A stretch of DNA of 64,000 nucleotides. Source: Oscillatoria acuminata PCC 6304. GTDB lineage: Bacteria; Cyanobacteriota; Cyanobacteriia; Cyanobacteriales; Laspinemataceae. Below the pieces are notes generated by a model that saw only the letters and a list, made by a program, of their open reading frames with translations, ran no database searches and was not told where the DNA came from. Of the stretch, positions 17,966 to 27,095 are shown in pieces; the stretch's first letter is position 1; the number at the start of each line of letters is the position of its first letter. Location of the stretch: the NCBI RefSeq assembly GCF_000317105.1, contig NC_019693.1, forward strand, positions 2,666,001 to 2,730,000. Reading direction: 5' to 3'. Position numbers and translations under genes: made by a program.

Positions 17966-18660
17966 TTCCCCTGATTTGATAAAGATTTACCCGGAATTTT
18001 TAACATTTGATTACCCCCTTTTCTAAATTCATAACCCACCGATTCAACCTGCACATCAAACCCGGCACTGGATAGATCTGCAATGACCGTTTCCAAATAG
18101 GGGGATAAGTCACCCTGCAAATTAATCAACGGAAAAATCCGCACCTCTTCACAGACTCGCAGGAGTTCAGTGATTGAATCCAAATGAAAATCCAGAGATA
18201 AATGTTCCGAATAGGAAAACAGGAGATGAGAACAGAGTCCCAATTCAAATTGATGGTCATCAAATTCTAAATGGGGCAAAGATTGTTCTCGATACCGCCC
18301 TTCCACTTGACCCGCTTCATAATCGAGCAAAAACCGTTCCATTGCAGCCCAACGGGATTGTCCCAGTTCATCGGCATTCTGGAATCTATTCCAAACATAT
18401 TGATGGGAATTTTGTCGGACTTGGGAAACCACAGATTCGTAAGTGTTTTGCACCCGCTGTTTAATTTGTTCTCCAGACCATTGATAAATCGGGTCAACGG
18501 AAATAACCGAATGTCCCAGGGCGGTCATTTCCGCATTAAAGCTGGCGGGTCCATCCCCACAACCCAATATTTTCAGTTCTAAATTGGCTGGAGACAGATT
18601 AAACATTAACTGATATTCTTCCAGGGTTCTGCCCCAAGGGATAATTTCATTCAGTTTCAT
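17962..18660 (-). CDS. Class I SAM-dependent methyltransferase-like protein
   Basis: 232 aa. Motif I is LKILGCGDGPASFNAEM (Gly-rich SAM loop near 29-45) and the following strand HSVISVDPIYQW supplies the acidic residue for the ribose. The remainder has HLEFDDHQFELGLCSHLLFS, where motif IV would be, and a C-terminal strand region ending QMLKIPGKSLS. It is a likely methyltransferase with unrecognised substrate. Its stop overlaps the next gene's start by four bases, so it probably forms an operon with the acetyltransferase. The IS element inserted just upstream (18781) may affect its promoter. Confidence 0.8.
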   Translation of the reverse strand: MKLNEIIPWGRTLEEYQLMFNLSPANLELKILGCGDGPASFNAEMTALGHSVISVDPIYQWSGEQIKQRVQNTYESVVSQVRQNSHQYVWNRFQNADELGQSRWAAMERFLLDYEAGQVEGRYREQSLPHLEFDDHQFELGLCSHLLFSYSEHLSLDFHLDSITELLRVCEEVRIFPLINLQGDLSPYLETVIADLSSAGFDVQVESVGYEFRKGGNQMLKIPGKSLSNQGN

Positions 18661-18772
18661 AAGTTTTGAAATCAGTAGCGATTAGAGTTAAATCTCACCA
18701 TAGCACTTCTTGCCCTTGAAATGCATTGTAGGATTGAGCGAGGCTGAAAGAATTTGGCAAGGAAGTGAGCTT

Positions 18773-18780
18773 AATTTTGT
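18773..18780. repeat. Target-site duplication, left copy
   Basis: aattttgt directly outside the left end of the ISL3-type element; the right copy is at 20278-20285. Confidence 0.92.
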
Positions 18781-19031
18781 GGCTCTTCAGACTTTCTGGT
18801 GATAAGTTTTTCTAATCAATTCGGTACTTGTTCGCGGGCTTAAAACCTGAAAATCATATATATCAAGGCTTCCAACTTTAAACTTGACCAAAAGGAGTCT
18901 CATAAATCACCCAAATACTAAAAAAATAATTAAATTTAGTTAGGAAGTCCAAAGTTTAGCCGTAAACTGATAAAAACAGGGCAAAAATTGCTCATTACCC
19001 TTTCTGTCTAAAAAATGAGGCACTCAGGTTT

Positions 19032-20186
19032 ATGGAAAATTATCTGAATTTAATGCTGGGATTACCTGAAGTTACGGTTGCCAAAGTTTTGACCGAAGAA
19101 AATGAAGTTTACCTTAACATTAAATTGACCAATTTAGGGACAAATTGTCCAAAATGCCAGGGCTATACCACCGAAATCAATCAAAACCGTCCGATGATAG
19201 TACGAGACCTTTCCTGTTTTGATAAATTTACTTATTTGCTAGTGCCACGACGGCAATTTTATTGCCGTTGTTGTCAAAAATATTTCACAGAAAACCTGTC
19301 ATGGATAGACTGGAAAAGGCGACATACTTTGCGATATGAAATCAATATTTTTGAGCGCGTAGTTTCATCAAGCATAGCTCAAGTTGCCTCGACTGAAGGG
19401 CTGTCTTATGATGAAACTGAAGGGATATTTAATCAAATTGCTAAAAAGCAAGAAGATCAGCATTGGCTCGAAGCTACTCGGATAAGTCTTGATGAAATTG
19501 CCATGCATAAAGGGCATCAAGATTATAAAGCAGTAATCTGCGACCTAGATAAAAAAAAGCTAATAGAAGTTGTTGATGGAAGGACCCAAGATTGTTTGAT
19601 AGAAAGGCTTTCTGAACTTCCGATTAAAGTAAAAAAAGCGGTAAAAGAAGTGAGTGTTGATATGTGGCATGGCTTTCCAAAAGTTATTAAAGAAATTTTT
19701 CCAAATGCTCAAATTGTGACTGACAGATTTCATGTAATGAAACTTCTGATTGAAGAATTGAAAAAAATTGCTAAATCTTCTGGTGTTAACGAAAAGAATA
19801 AACTTTCTCTTATTTTGAGAAACAAAATTGATTTAAAAGATTCTGAACGGGATGAATTAGAAAACCTGTTATCTAAATCTAAGCGTTTGAAGGCAGCTTA
19901 CGAATATAAAGAGGAATTCCGAAACATTTATGAAACGAGTCAAAGTGTTTCAGAAGGCGAAAAGCGTTTTCAAGAATGGTTAAAGAAAGCTCGCCAAGTA
20001 TATGGGAAAGTTATTAATACTATTTCCGAGCATTTATCAACGATTTGCAATTATTTTATTAGTCATGCTAGTAGTGGTGTTATGGAGGGAATTAACAACA
20101 AAATAAAACTCGTAAAGCGACAAGGATATGGATTTAGAAATTTTGAAAACTTTCGGTTACGTCTTTTAGCAGCTTTTTCATCATAG
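19032..20186 (+). CDS. ISL3-family DDE transposase
   Basis: 384 aa, full length. The N-terminal zinc-finger region has CPKC (about 38-41) and CRCC (about 75-78). The following helix-turn-helix segment leads to the DDE core: Asp in ISLDEIAMHK (about 149), Asp in VSVDMWHGFP (about 209), DRFHVMKLL, and Glu in SSGVMEGINNKIKLVKRQGY (about 354). The C-terminus ends shortly after the catalytic Glu, as in the family. It carries out cut-and-paste movement of the surrounding element. Codon use is more A + T rich than in neighbours (many AAA, ATT), consistent with transfer. No frameshift is visible, so the gene may be active. Confidence 0.95.
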   Translation: MENYLNLMLGLPEVTVAKVLTEENEVYLNIKLTNLGTNCPKCQGYTTEINQNRPMIVRDLSCFDKFTYLLVPRRQFYCRCCQKYFTENLSWIDWKRRHTLRYEINIFERVVSSSIAQVASTEGLSYDETEGIFNQIAKKQEDQHWLEATRISLDEIAMHKGHQDYKAVICDLDKKKLIEVVDGRTQDCLIERLSELPIKVKKAVKEVSVDMWHGFPKVIKEIFPNAQIVTDRFHVMKLLIEELKKIAKSSGVNEKNKLSLILRNKIDLKDSERDELENLLSKSKRLKAAYEYKEEFRNIYETSQSVSEGEKRFQEWLKKARQVYGKVINTISEHLSTICNYFISHASSGVMEGINNKIKLVKRQGYGFRNFENFRLRLLAAFSS

Positions 20187-20240
20187 TCATTATTAAATTA
20201 AAGAGGGAGCCACTCAAAAATGTTTAAATATCCACCAGAT

Positions 20241-20277
20241 GATTAGAAAAACTTATCACCAGAAAGTCTGAAGAGCC
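20241..20277. repeat. Right terminal inverted repeat of the ISL3 element
   Basis: Exact reverse complement of 18781-18817 over 37 bp; it starts gattagaaaaacttatcacc. Confidence 0.95.
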
Positions 20278-20285
20278 AATTTTGT
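20278..20285. repeat. Target-site duplication, right copy
   Basis: aattttgt, identical to 18773-18780. Confidence 0.92.
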
Positions 20286-20293
20286 TCCAGGCT

Positions 20294-20794
20294 TTAAAAA
20301 ATATCGTCATTCTTTAAAAGTTTCTTCTCCCAAAATAATGCCTTACCCATTAGGGGATTTAGCTCATAACCAGTAAATCCAAAAGCCCTGTAGGCAGATT
20401 GAGCGACATGATTGTTCTCTAGTACCTCTAAGGTAAGTTTGCAACAGCACAAATTTAAGGCGATCGCCTCAGCTTTCTGGAGTAAGAGTTTAGATAAGCC
20501 TCTCCCACGGTAGGGTAAAGCAACAATCACATCATGAATATTCAACAATGGCTGGCACGCAAAGGTAGAAAATCCTTCTAAACCGATCACAAGTCCAGCA
20601 GGTTCACCCTCCACAAATGCGAGAATAACATGAGCCGATTTTCGTTTGGCAAGCTCGGAGGGAAGATTAGCTTTAACAAACTCAGAAAGACCTTGACCCC
20701 CACCCATCGGGTCCAGCGCATAAGTATCCATTAATTGAACCATCGCCGCTGCATGAGCAGGTAAATTCAGATCCGCTTCAATAATTTCAATCAT
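20294..20794 (-). CDS. GNAT family N-acetyltransferase
   Basis: 166 aa starting MIEIIEADLNLPAHAAAMVQ. The acetyl-CoA pyrophosphate loop is LPYRGRGLSKLLLQKAE (about 112-128), preceded by a strand with NIHDVIVA and followed by LEVLENNHVAQSAYRAFGFT, the usual final helix and loop. A double Gly and aromatic segment (DPMGGGQGLSEFVKANL) lies near the N-terminus. The substrate is unknown. The insertion element ends 16 bp downstream of its stop, so its transcript now runs into the element. Confidence 0.88.
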   Translation of the reverse strand: MIEIIEADLNLPAHAAAMVQLMDTYALDPMGGGQGLSEFVKANLPSELAKRKSAHVILAFVEGEPAGLVIGLEGFSTFACQPLLNIHDVIVALPYRGRGLSKLLLQKAEAIALNLCCCKLTLEVLENNHVAQSAYRAFGFTGYELNPLMGKALFWEKKLLKNDDIF

Positions 20795-20886
20795 CTCTTT
20801 ATGCCTTTGGATAGTTGAACTTTGATTCGGTCAGAGGGAAAATCTTTATGGCAACTTAATATCTAAATCTCCTGATTTCACTGAGC

Positions 20887-21255
20887 CTATTTATCAACTT
20901 TATTGGGAAAAGAAACCTCCAACACCACACAACCCTCCTCGGTTTTAAATGGACCATGTACCTCACCCGGGGGTCTACTGGCATAGCACCCGGTTTCCAG
21001 CCACTGATCAAAGGCTTGATCATAAAGGCGACCGCTGACCATAAAAATTTCCTCGGGATAGGGGTGACTTTTTCCCCCAAAGGGTGTCGTATCTGCCCCC
21101 GGTTTAAACCGAGTTAAGCGCGTGTATTCACCCGTTTCCATGTCAATACTGAGGGTTAACTCTTCTGCGATGTCTTCTAGCCCTGCTACGGGCTGCCATT
21201 GGTTCTGATTTTCAGAATTAAAGGGGTTCCAATAAGTCTTAGTTGTTTTAGCCAT
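20887..21255 (-). CDS. Cupin-domain protein (ChrR-like)
   Basis: 122 aa from the ATG at 21255 (MAKTTKTYWNPFNSENQNQW); an ATG at 21264 is possible. The single cupin fold has motif 1 SHPYPEEIFMVSGRLYDQAF (His and Glu as metal ligands) and a weaker motif 2 PPGEVHGPFKTEEGCVVLEV with a second His. Such small cupins resemble the C-terminal domain of ChrR anti-sigma factors and anthocyanin-type lyases; here it is free-standing. The substrate or partner is unknown. It is flanked by unrelated single-domain genes on the same strand with gaps of 90-150 bp. Confidence 0.8.
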   Translation of the reverse strand: MAKTTKTYWNPFNSENQNQWQPVAGLEDIAEELTLSIDMETGEYTRLTRFKPGADTTPFGGKSHPYPEEIFMVSGRLYDQAFDQWLETGCYASRPPGEVHGPFKTEEGCVVLEVSFPNKVDK

Positions 21256-21407
21256 TAGCGTCATGCCTTATTAGGGTAAATTAAGAAGTAAAGTAGGAAT
21301 TTCCACCTAAAAATACTGTCAATATGAGTTAAACAATTCCCCAAACGACTTCTACAGAAATCAAAGAGGGATGAATTGGCGATCGCCTCCAAATTTATTT
21401 ACAGGTT

Positions 21408-21797
21408 TTAAGAGATTTTACCGATATGAGCAGCAACAATATGCCAACTTCCCCTTGAAGAAACAGCCCAAACTCGCGTGAACCGAAAGTCTCCATTTGC
21501 AGGACTGCCATTGTAACTCCCAGTGATTTTCATGCGGACCGAAACGATCGCCACTTCTCCATGTATTTGAATATGCTGCTCCGATGGTTCCAACTCATGA
21601 ATTTTAATTAAACCCGATTCATGAGCGCCTATATCATCTTGTTTCTTCAATAATTCTCCCAAATGACTGGTAATCAGAATTTCTGGGGCCAATAATTCAT
21701 TCAAAACGGTTACATCAGAAGCAAGCATTGCCTGCCTCAGACATTCTTCGGCATTAATGATTTGATTTTCCACTGTTTTATTCATGGTATTTTTCAT
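21408..21797 (-). CDS. NTF2-like (DUF4440-type) protein
   Basis: 129 aa. A helix-rich N-terminus (AEECLRQAMLASDVTVLNEL) is followed by LLAPEILITSHLGELLKKQD and a set of strands ending RFTRVWAVSSRGSWHIVAAH, the usual signature of SnoaL/DUF4440 NTF2-fold proteins. Members bind small molecules or dimerise in detoxification and secondary metabolism; no catalytic residues can be assigned. ATG 21797 is used; an internal ATG at 21785 (MNKTVENQ) is possible. Confidence 0.8.
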   Translation of the reverse strand: MKNTMNKTVENQIINAEECLRQAMLASDVTVLNELLAPEILITSHLGELLKKQDDIGAHESGLIKIHELEPSEQHIQIHGEVAIVSVRMKITGSYNGSPANGDFRFTRVWAVSSRGSWHIVAAHIGKIS

Positions 21798-21869
21798 CTG
21801 ATATCAAAAAAACATCCCAACCAAGAAAGTGAAACTCTCCAAACAACTCAAAATCTATGAATTTGTTAA

Positions 21870-22742
21870 TTATTCGTTAAACTCCGAAAACTTTTGCTCT
21901 AATTCTCGATATTTCGGCACATCAATGATTTGTTCAAATTGCTGGAAATTCACTAAATTATCAAACCCATTCGTGGTCTGATGTTGTCTTAAATACTGGA
22001 AACAGTCCTCGATCGCCTTCGTTGCTGCAAACAATCCCGACAACGCATACACCGCAATTTTATACCCCAATGTCTCTAACTCCTGCGCCGACAACACCGG
22101 CGTTTTTCCGCCTTCTATGGCATTGGCAAATAACGGTACATCGGGAAAGGCTGCGGCAATTTCCTGTAACTCTTCTACCGACTGCGGGGCTTCTATAAAC
22201 ACAATATCCGCCCCCGCTTCATAATAGGCGCGACCCCGGCGAATGGCTTCGGGTAAGCCTAACGGTGCTCTAGCATCAGTGCGTCCGACAATCACCAATC
22301 CACTCTCACCTCGGGCTTGGACTGCTGCACGAATCTTTTGGATATGTTCTTCGGCAGGAATCACCCGTTTTCCCTGGAAGTGACCGCACTTTTTCGGCCA
22401 TTCCTGGTCTTCTAAAATTACGCCAGCAATTCCCTGTTGTACGGCATCAGTGACAGTTCTAATCACATTCAGGGGATTGCCATAGCCGGTATCGATATCG
22501 GCAACCACGGGAATTTGGACCGATTGTGCGATTCGGCCTACACTGTATAGCATTTCGGTGGCGGTGAGGAAGCCGTAATCGGGGCGTCCTAGGGTGGAGG
22601 CGGAGATGCCGAATCCACTGGTGAAGACCATCTCGAAACCGGCGCGTTCGGCGAGTTGGGCGCTGATACAATCGTAAATCCCCGGAACGACGAGCATTCC
22701 GGGGCGTTGGAGGAGTTGGCGGAGATTGTGAGTTGAGTTCAT
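21870..22742 (-). CDS. Isocitrate lyase / PEP mutase family enzyme
   Basis: 290 aa from the ATG at 22742 (MNSTHNLRQLLQRPGMLVVP). Blocks: PGIYDCISAQLAERAGFEMV, TSGFGISASTLGRPDYGFLT, IPVVADIDTGYGNPLNVIRT (metal-binding Asp), ILEDQEWPKKCGHFQGKRVI (the KKCGH motif of isocitrate lyases) and VIVGRTDARAPLGL. This is the (beta/alpha)8 PEP mutase superfamily, which includes 2-methylisocitrate lyase, oxaloacetate hydrolase and carboxyphosphonoenolpyruvate enzymes. The CGH Cys fits a lyase. No methylcitrate-cycle genes lie nearby, so the exact reaction is open. It is the same strand as hrcA and 38 bp downstream of it, hence perhaps cotranscribed. Confidence 0.88.
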   Translation of the reverse strand: MNSTHNLRQLLQRPGMLVVPGIYDCISAQLAERAGFEMVFTSGFGISASTLGRPDYGFLTATEMLYSVGRIAQSVQIPVVADIDTGYGNPLNVIRTVTDAVQQGIAGVILEDQEWPKKCGHFQGKRVIPAEEHIQKIRAAVQARGESGLVIVGRTDARAPLGLPEAIRRGRAYYEAGADIVFIEAPQSVEELQEIAAAFPDVPLFANAIEGGKTPVLSAQELETLGYKIAVYALSGLFAATKAIEDCFQYLRQHQTTNGFDNLVNFQQFEQIIDVPKYRELEQKFSEFNE

Positions 22743-22780
22743 GAATTCGACTGGCGATCGCAAGCAACATGAACCCTATT

Positions 22781-23851
22781 TTAAACGCTGAGTGCCTCAG
22801 ATAAATAATCTGCTGCTGCTTCCACGATCGCGATCGCATTTTCATAAACCATCCGCGTCGGTCCGAGAACCCCCACACTCCCCACAGGCACCGTTCCCCG
22901 ATGATAAGTCGCCGAAACCAAAGTACAGGTTCTAATCGGTTCTAGGGGATTTTCTGCCCCAATTCGCACTTGCACTCGCCGTCCGGACCCCTCTGGTGCA
23001 GGGGGTTCAAAAATCAGCGGCAGGAGTTGGTCCTGTTCTTCTTCCAGCAGTTGAATCAAAGTCTGCACTTGGGTCAATTCACAAAATTCCGGCTGTCTCA
23101 ATACTTCCGAAACCCCACTAATCAAAATTTGAGTTTTGCCCGGGGTTTGAGCACGGACGGCTAAATCTTGTAACCAATGACTCAAGACTTCCGCATAGCG
23201 CTCAAATTCTCGGCCTAATTCAGTCCAATCTAGGGCGGATAATTGGGCGAGGGTTTGACCGCGTAGATGGTGATTGAGGAAGTTCGAGAGGATTTGCAAC
23301 TCGCGATCGACCACTTCCGCATCAACCAGGGAGTCCTCTGGGGACTCGGGAAGTTCCATCACGGCAGATTGGGTTTGATAGTTATCAATCACCACCACAA
23401 TCATGATTTTGCGCGGTTCAATCTGGATTAACTGCAAATGCCTCAGACAAGCGGTGTGAGTCTGAGGCATTGTAATTAAGGCAATATATCCGCTGAGGGC
23501 CGCCAAGATTTGAGAAGCCCCTCGCAATACCGCTTCAAAGGCCCAATTTTCTAACTTGAGGCGATCGCTCAGGGCCTGTTCCACTTGTCGCGAGATGCCA
23601 TCGTCCGGTTTAATTAGCTTATCCACATAAATGCGATAACCGGAATCCGAAGGGATGCGACCGGCGGAGGTATGGGGTTGGTAGAGGAGTCCGGCTTTTT
23701 CTAACCACCCCATTGCATTGCGAATGGTGGCGGGACTGACGCTTAAATTATATTCATCCACCAATGTTTTAGAGCCTACAGGTTCGGCAGTGGCGATGTA
23801 GTGCCGCACAGTCGCCCATAAAACATACTGTTGTCTTTCGTTAAGGTTCAT
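22781..23851 (-). CDS. hrcA: Heat-inducible transcription repressor HrcA
   Basis: 356 aa from the ATG at 23851 ([20 protein letters not shown]); the reading frame extends nine codons upstream, but families begin here. The N-terminal winged helix has [20 protein letters not shown] and [20 protein letters not shown], then [18 protein letters not shown], followed by the GAF-like dimerisation domain and the C-terminal [20 protein letters not shown]. HrcA represses groESL-type operons through CIRCE in the absence of heat stress. I see no CIRCE element (TTAGCACTC-N9-GAGTGCTAA) upstream of hrcA itself, so it seems not to be self-regulated through CIRCE here. Confidence 0.95.
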   Translation of the reverse strand: MNLNERQQYVLWATVRHYIATAEPVGSKTLVDEYNLSVSPATIRNAMGWLEKAGLLYQPHTSAGRIPSDSGYRIYVDKLIKPDDGISRQVEQALSDRLKLENWAFEAVLRGASQILAALSGYIALITMPQTHTACLRHLQLIQIEPRKIMIVVVIDNYQTQSAVMELPESPEDSLVDAEVVDRELQILSNFLNHHLRGQTLAQLSALDWTELGREFERYAEVLSHWLQDLAVRAQTPGKTQILISGVSEVLRQPEFCELTQVQTLIQLLEEEQDQLLPLIFEPPAPEGSGRRVQVRIGAENPLEPIRTCTLVSATYHRGTVPVGSVGVLGPTRMVYENAIAIVEAAADYLSEALSV

Positions 23852-24231
23852 TTGCACAAATATGGGAGCTAAAGCCAAATGTAATCGGGTTTAAAAACTG
23901 AGCGGTTATCAATTGAAAAGGGAGTTTTGGAAATCAGCCATAGCGGGAACTGCGCCCATTGTTGGGATCCGTCAGAGGAATCCGGACTAGGTAGAATATA
24001 GCGAAGTTTACCCTGAAATTCTGCTGCTGTCGTTACAGGTTGGGAGAAGGTGCACGCTATTTTTGACGGATTTCCATCAGTTTTAGATTCTATTTTAGTT
24101 TAAAAAGGTACGGGATGGGGGTGAGGGACCCTGGAATAGGCGGGTCCCGCAGGGGTAGTCGCCTTATCCCGGAAGGTTCAAGTGCGATCGCCCCAGATAC
24201 TGGGCCGAGACTGCACCGGAGGACTTCGGGA
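23852..24231. other. Intergenic region, 380 bp
   Basis: The 5' region of hrcA and 3' region of nadK. No gene, strong hairpin or repeat recognised. A 75-codon plus-strand frame (24115-24342) overlaps the end of nadK and is judged a shadow. Confidence 0.45.
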
Positions 24232-25149
24232 TTAAGGCAGTTCTACCGAAGTGGGTTTAGCAATGTGAGGCAGACCCCAGCCGAGTTTTTCTCTCAGAAC
24301 ATGGAAAAATTCCGGGGGATTAATCCGGATAAATTTAGCTGAGTAGGGCGATCGCTGAATTCGCACCTGGTCCTCAGGCAGTACATAGCACCCCGCATTC
24401 CCATCCACCACCATCACCAAACGATTGGTATTAGCGGGAAAAATTGTCACAGGTTCAGTATTGGCAAACACCAAAGCCCGAGACGCGAGAGAATGGGGAC
24501 AAATCGGCACCAGTTGCAACACCGGGACATCCGGCGTGATCACTGGACCCCCAGCCGAGAGACCATAAGCCGTCGAACCCGTGGGAGTGGAAATAATCAC
24601 CCCATCGGCAGCAATATCTACCGGCGCATGACGTCCCACTTGAATTTCAAAGTGACACATACAGGTGAGGGGTTCCCGGTGTAGGACCATTTCATTCAGA
24701 CAAAGCGCCTCCCAGACGACGATATCGTCCCGGATAGCCTGTACCGTGACCATCGTCCGTTCTTCGAGTTGATAGTTCCCGGCTAACACCTGTTCGATCG
24801 CTTGGGGAAGTTGGTTGAGGTAGGTTTCCGTCAGAAACCCCATGTGGCCTGTATTGACCGTTAACAAGGGAATGCCGCAGCTTGCCACTTGGCGAAATGC
24901 CGACAGCACAGTGCCATCGCCTCCCAACACCACCGCGAAAGACATTTCAGCGTCAAATCCAGGCGGGGTGAGTTGTTCAACCGTGGTATGGCAGACGGGC
25001 TTATCTAGGTCAGAATAGCCCAGAATGCCCCCCATGCCGGTGGCGAGAGCAACTTCCCAACCCAACCCAATGAGCTTGTCTCTCCATTCTTCGGCAGCAC
25101 GACAAGCTATGGGTTTAATATCGTTGTAAATAATGCCAGCTTTCGGCAC
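24232..25149 (-). CDS. nadK: NAD+ kinase
   Basis: 305 aa from GTG 25149, giving [20 protein letters not shown], the usual cyanobacterial start; a TTG three codons upstream is less likely. Motifs: [14 protein letters not shown] (GGDGT, about 75-85), [14 protein letters not shown] (NxGxxGF), [10 protein letters not shown] (NE), [18 protein letters not shown] and a C-terminal VDGNAGCYV. The enzyme phosphorylates NAD+ to NADP+ with ATP, the only route to NADP+. Cyanobacteria often have two paralogues; this one has the longer insert around 40-60 seen in one group. It is single, with 226 bp to ycf39 upstream. Confidence 0.96.
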   Translation of the reverse strand: MPKAGIIYNDIKPIACRAAEEWRDKLIGLGWEVALATGMGGILGYSDLDKPVCHTTVEQLTPPGFDAEMSFAVVLGGDGTVLSAFRQVASCGIPLLTVNTGHMGFLTETYLNQLPQAIEQVLAGNYQLEERTMVTVQAIRDDIVVWEALCLNEMVLHREPLTCMCHFEIQVGRHAPVDIAADGVIISTPTGSTAYGLSAGGPVITPDVPVLQLVPICPHSLASRALVFANTEPVTIFPANTNRLVMVVDGNAGCYVLPEDQVRIQRSPYSAKFIRINPPEFFHVLREKLGWGLPHIAKPTSVELP

Positions 25150-25375
25150 CGCGCTCAAGTCCTGCTAATGGTTGATTGTTTGCCAGAGTTAGAAATGTGG
25201 TCACATTTTTGGTAAGGTACCGCAAATGCGTCTTCGGCGAATGAATGGCATCAGGGATGCCAAATAGCCCTGTGAAACTAGAGTCTGAACAAAGCTATGC
25301 CATTTGTCAAGAGCCTTGAGGGCGATCGCCTTCCACAGGCTACTTCCGTTGACGGGGCTAACCCCCCAGCAGGGG

Positions 25376-26347
25376 TTAAAATGGGACTCTTCGCTTGGAC
25401 TGCTTCTTGGTTTTGCTCTGTTCGTAATCTAATTCTTTCAACTTCTTCAAAATTCGGCTGAAATACTCTCTCAGATAGGATTCTACGGTGGTTGTGTCCT
25501 TGGGGTCCAATCCAAAAACAGGATACACCTCATCCATATTGGCGGTTAGGGGTTTCTCCGAGGCGAGCACTTCAGCAAATGCCAAGCGATCGGCTACATT
25601 CCAACCCCATTGGAAAAATCGCACCACCCGGCGAAATGCCCGCAGGACACCAAACGGCATTCGCGTCACCTTGGCTTTTTCCCCCGAGAGTCGTTCGCAC
25701 AGTTCGATAATTTCCTGGGGAGTCCAAGGACGAGTCCCCACGACGGGAAAAACCGACTTGGAGGTTTCAGGGACCGACAATGCAGCCACGGCAAATTTAG
25801 CAATGTCCTGGGTATCCATATAGGCGATCGGGGCAGTCTGGTTAGTCACCCACACTGCTTGATTGTCCAAAATAGGGATGGCATATTGAGAAATCAACCC
25901 TTGCATGAAGCCAGCTAATTGCAGGATGGTGTAATCTAATCCCGATTCAGCTAAATAGACTTCTGTACAGCGTTTGATTTCCATTAAAGGGACTTCTGGA
26001 TACTGGTCCGCATCCAGAATAGAAAAGAAGATATACCGTTCGACCCCGGCTTTCTTGGCAGCTTGAATGAGTGCAACCTTACCGTCCCAGTCCACTTGTT
26101 TGATGCTCAAAGAATCCGTTGGCCGATTCGTCGCTGCATCAATAATCGCCGTCACCCCTTCTAGGGCGACGGGCAAGGTTTCTGGATCGCATAAGTCTGC
26201 ACGGACCAACTCAGCGCCCCATTCTTTTAAAAAGGCCGCTTTTTTGAAACTGCGTACTAAACAACGTACCTGGTATCCCTCGTCTAAGGCGCGACGGGCA
26301 ACCTGTCTGCCTAGGGTACCAGTGGCACCGACAACCAATAAGCTCAT
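25376..26347 (-). CDS. ycf39: Ycf39, photosystem II assembly NAD(P)-binding protein
   Basis: 323 aa. The Rossmann dinucleotide motif is SLLVVGATGTLGRQVARRAL (GATGxLG at 7-13), followed by VRCLVRSFKKAAFLKEWGAE and AIIDAATNRPTDSLSIKQVD. It lacks the YxxxK of active short-chain dehydrogenases, in line with an atypical SDR. The C-terminal third (WGWNVADRLAFAEVLASEKP) and the ending DLEY/KTKKQSKRR tail match Ycf39/HCF244, which binds chlorophyll synthase and High-light-inducible proteins and helps deliver chlorophyll to newly made D1. It acts peripherally at the thylakoid membrane. Confidence 0.93.
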   Translation of the reverse strand: MSLLVVGATGTLGRQVARRALDEGYQVRCLVRSFKKAAFLKEWGAELVRADLCDPETLPVALEGVTAIIDAATNRPTDSLSIKQVDWDGKVALIQAAKKAGVERYIFFSILDADQYPEVPLMEIKRCTEVYLAESGLDYTILQLAGFMQGLISQYAIPILDNQAVWVTNQTAPIAYMDTQDIAKFAVAALSVPETSKSVFPVVGTRPWTPQEIIELCERLSGEKAKVTRMPFGVLRAFRRVVRFFQWGWNVADRLAFAEVLASEKPLTANMDEVYPVFGLDPKDTTTVESYLREYFSRILKKLKELDYEQSKTKKQSKRRVPF

Positions 26348-26563
26348 CCAGGATTGTTTGACGAAATTTTAACTTTTATGAAATTTTATCAGAGATTCCT
26401 GAGATTTCTTAATGAAATTCGTTACAAATCTGAACAATTTTCACCCATTGCGCTAAAAAACTTAAAGAATTGAGGGCAGTTGGGTCCCTAACTGCCTAAA
26501 AATGGAGCCATCTCTAGTCCCCTTCTGTTCTCAGGAGACGAGGACCAGGGGATGGCAGGGGTG

Positions 26564-26631
26564 AGAAACCGGGTTTCTGGCCCAAATTTGTGGCTAATTA
26601 CCAAATATTTGGGTTCAGAAACCCGGTTTCT
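26564..26631. repeat. Dispersed AGAAACC...GGTTTCT pair repeat
   Basis: 68 bp bounded by agaaaccgggtttct and agaaacccggtttct. The intervening sequence is nearly the same as in the copy at 26825-26892 (cccaaatttgtggctaat shared). Confidence 0.85.
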
Positions 26632-26683
26632 AGGGGATTGCAAAATATAAATCATCCAACCGTTCAACTGAAAGGAAGGTATG

Positions 26684-26734
26684 TGTAGGGGCGCAATGCT
26701 TGCGCCCCAAGGGCGCAAGCATTGCGCCCCTACA
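26684..26734. repeat. Perfect hairpin, 24-bp arms
   Basis: Arms 26684-26707 and 26711-26734 are exact complements with a 3-base loop (26708-26710). The arms start tgtaggggcgcaatgcttgc, a sequence seen often in cyanobacterial intergenic regions. No flanking T-run, so it is probably not a terminator. Confidence 0.85.
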
Positions 26735-26824
26735 TTGACGGGGCTACTCCGTTGATCCGTCACTACGAACGAACGTTTTGGAGATTTTAATTTTTTGGAG
26801 TTCTCCTAACCGTTACTGAGGACA

Positions 26825-26892
26825 AGAAACCGGGTTTCTGGCCCAAATTTGTGGCTAATCACCAACAATTTGGGTTCAGAAACCCGGTTTCT
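26825..26892. repeat. Dispersed AGAAACC...GGTTTCT pair repeat
   Basis: 68 bp, closely matching 26564-26631 with a few substitutions in the middle (accaacaa against accaaata). Confidence 0.85.
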
Positions 26893-27095
26893 AACCCTTA
26901 CTGTACCCCCAGACTAGGCTCCCGAAACCCGAATCAACCCCCAGTTTCTTGACAAAACTACGCAGATTGGTTACAGCTTGAACGATAACAAGGCGGAATA
27001 TTTCTCTCTCAGCCCAGCTTGACCCGCCAAAGGCAGTATAGTCACCTCTTGAAGACTCCCATTCCCTGTCCCATTCCCTCTAACTGACTGCACTT

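Larger units (their letters stand above)
18781..20277 (+). mobile_element. Intact ISL3-family insertion sequence
   Basis: 1497 bp. The terminal inverted repeats are 18781-18817 (starting ggctcttcagactttctggt) and 20241-20277, perfectly complementary over 37 bp. The flanking 8-bp duplication aattttgt is at 18773-18780 and 20278-20285. Length, long terminal repeats, 8-bp duplication and a single transposase with N-terminal Cys motifs all fit ISL3. The element lies in the gap between two minus-strand genes; joining the flanks leaves about 125 bp, so no gene is interrupted. Perfect ends and duplication suggest recent movement. The 214 bp before the transposase hold no other gene. Confidence 0.95.
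26348..27095. other. Intergenic region, 748 bp, repeat-rich
   Basis: Contains two copies of the AGAAACCGGGTTTCT pair repeat and a perfect 24-bp stem hairpin (26684-26734), listed separately. No gene is recognised; a 91-codon minus frame at 26488-26763 spans the repeats and is judged spurious. Confidence 0.55.

Noticed and set aside
22781-23900. CIRCE operator at hrcA
   Set aside because: No TTAGCACTC-N9-GAGTGCTAA-like pair is present upstream of the hrcA start; the gagtgcct near 22790 is inside the coding end and lacks the second half.
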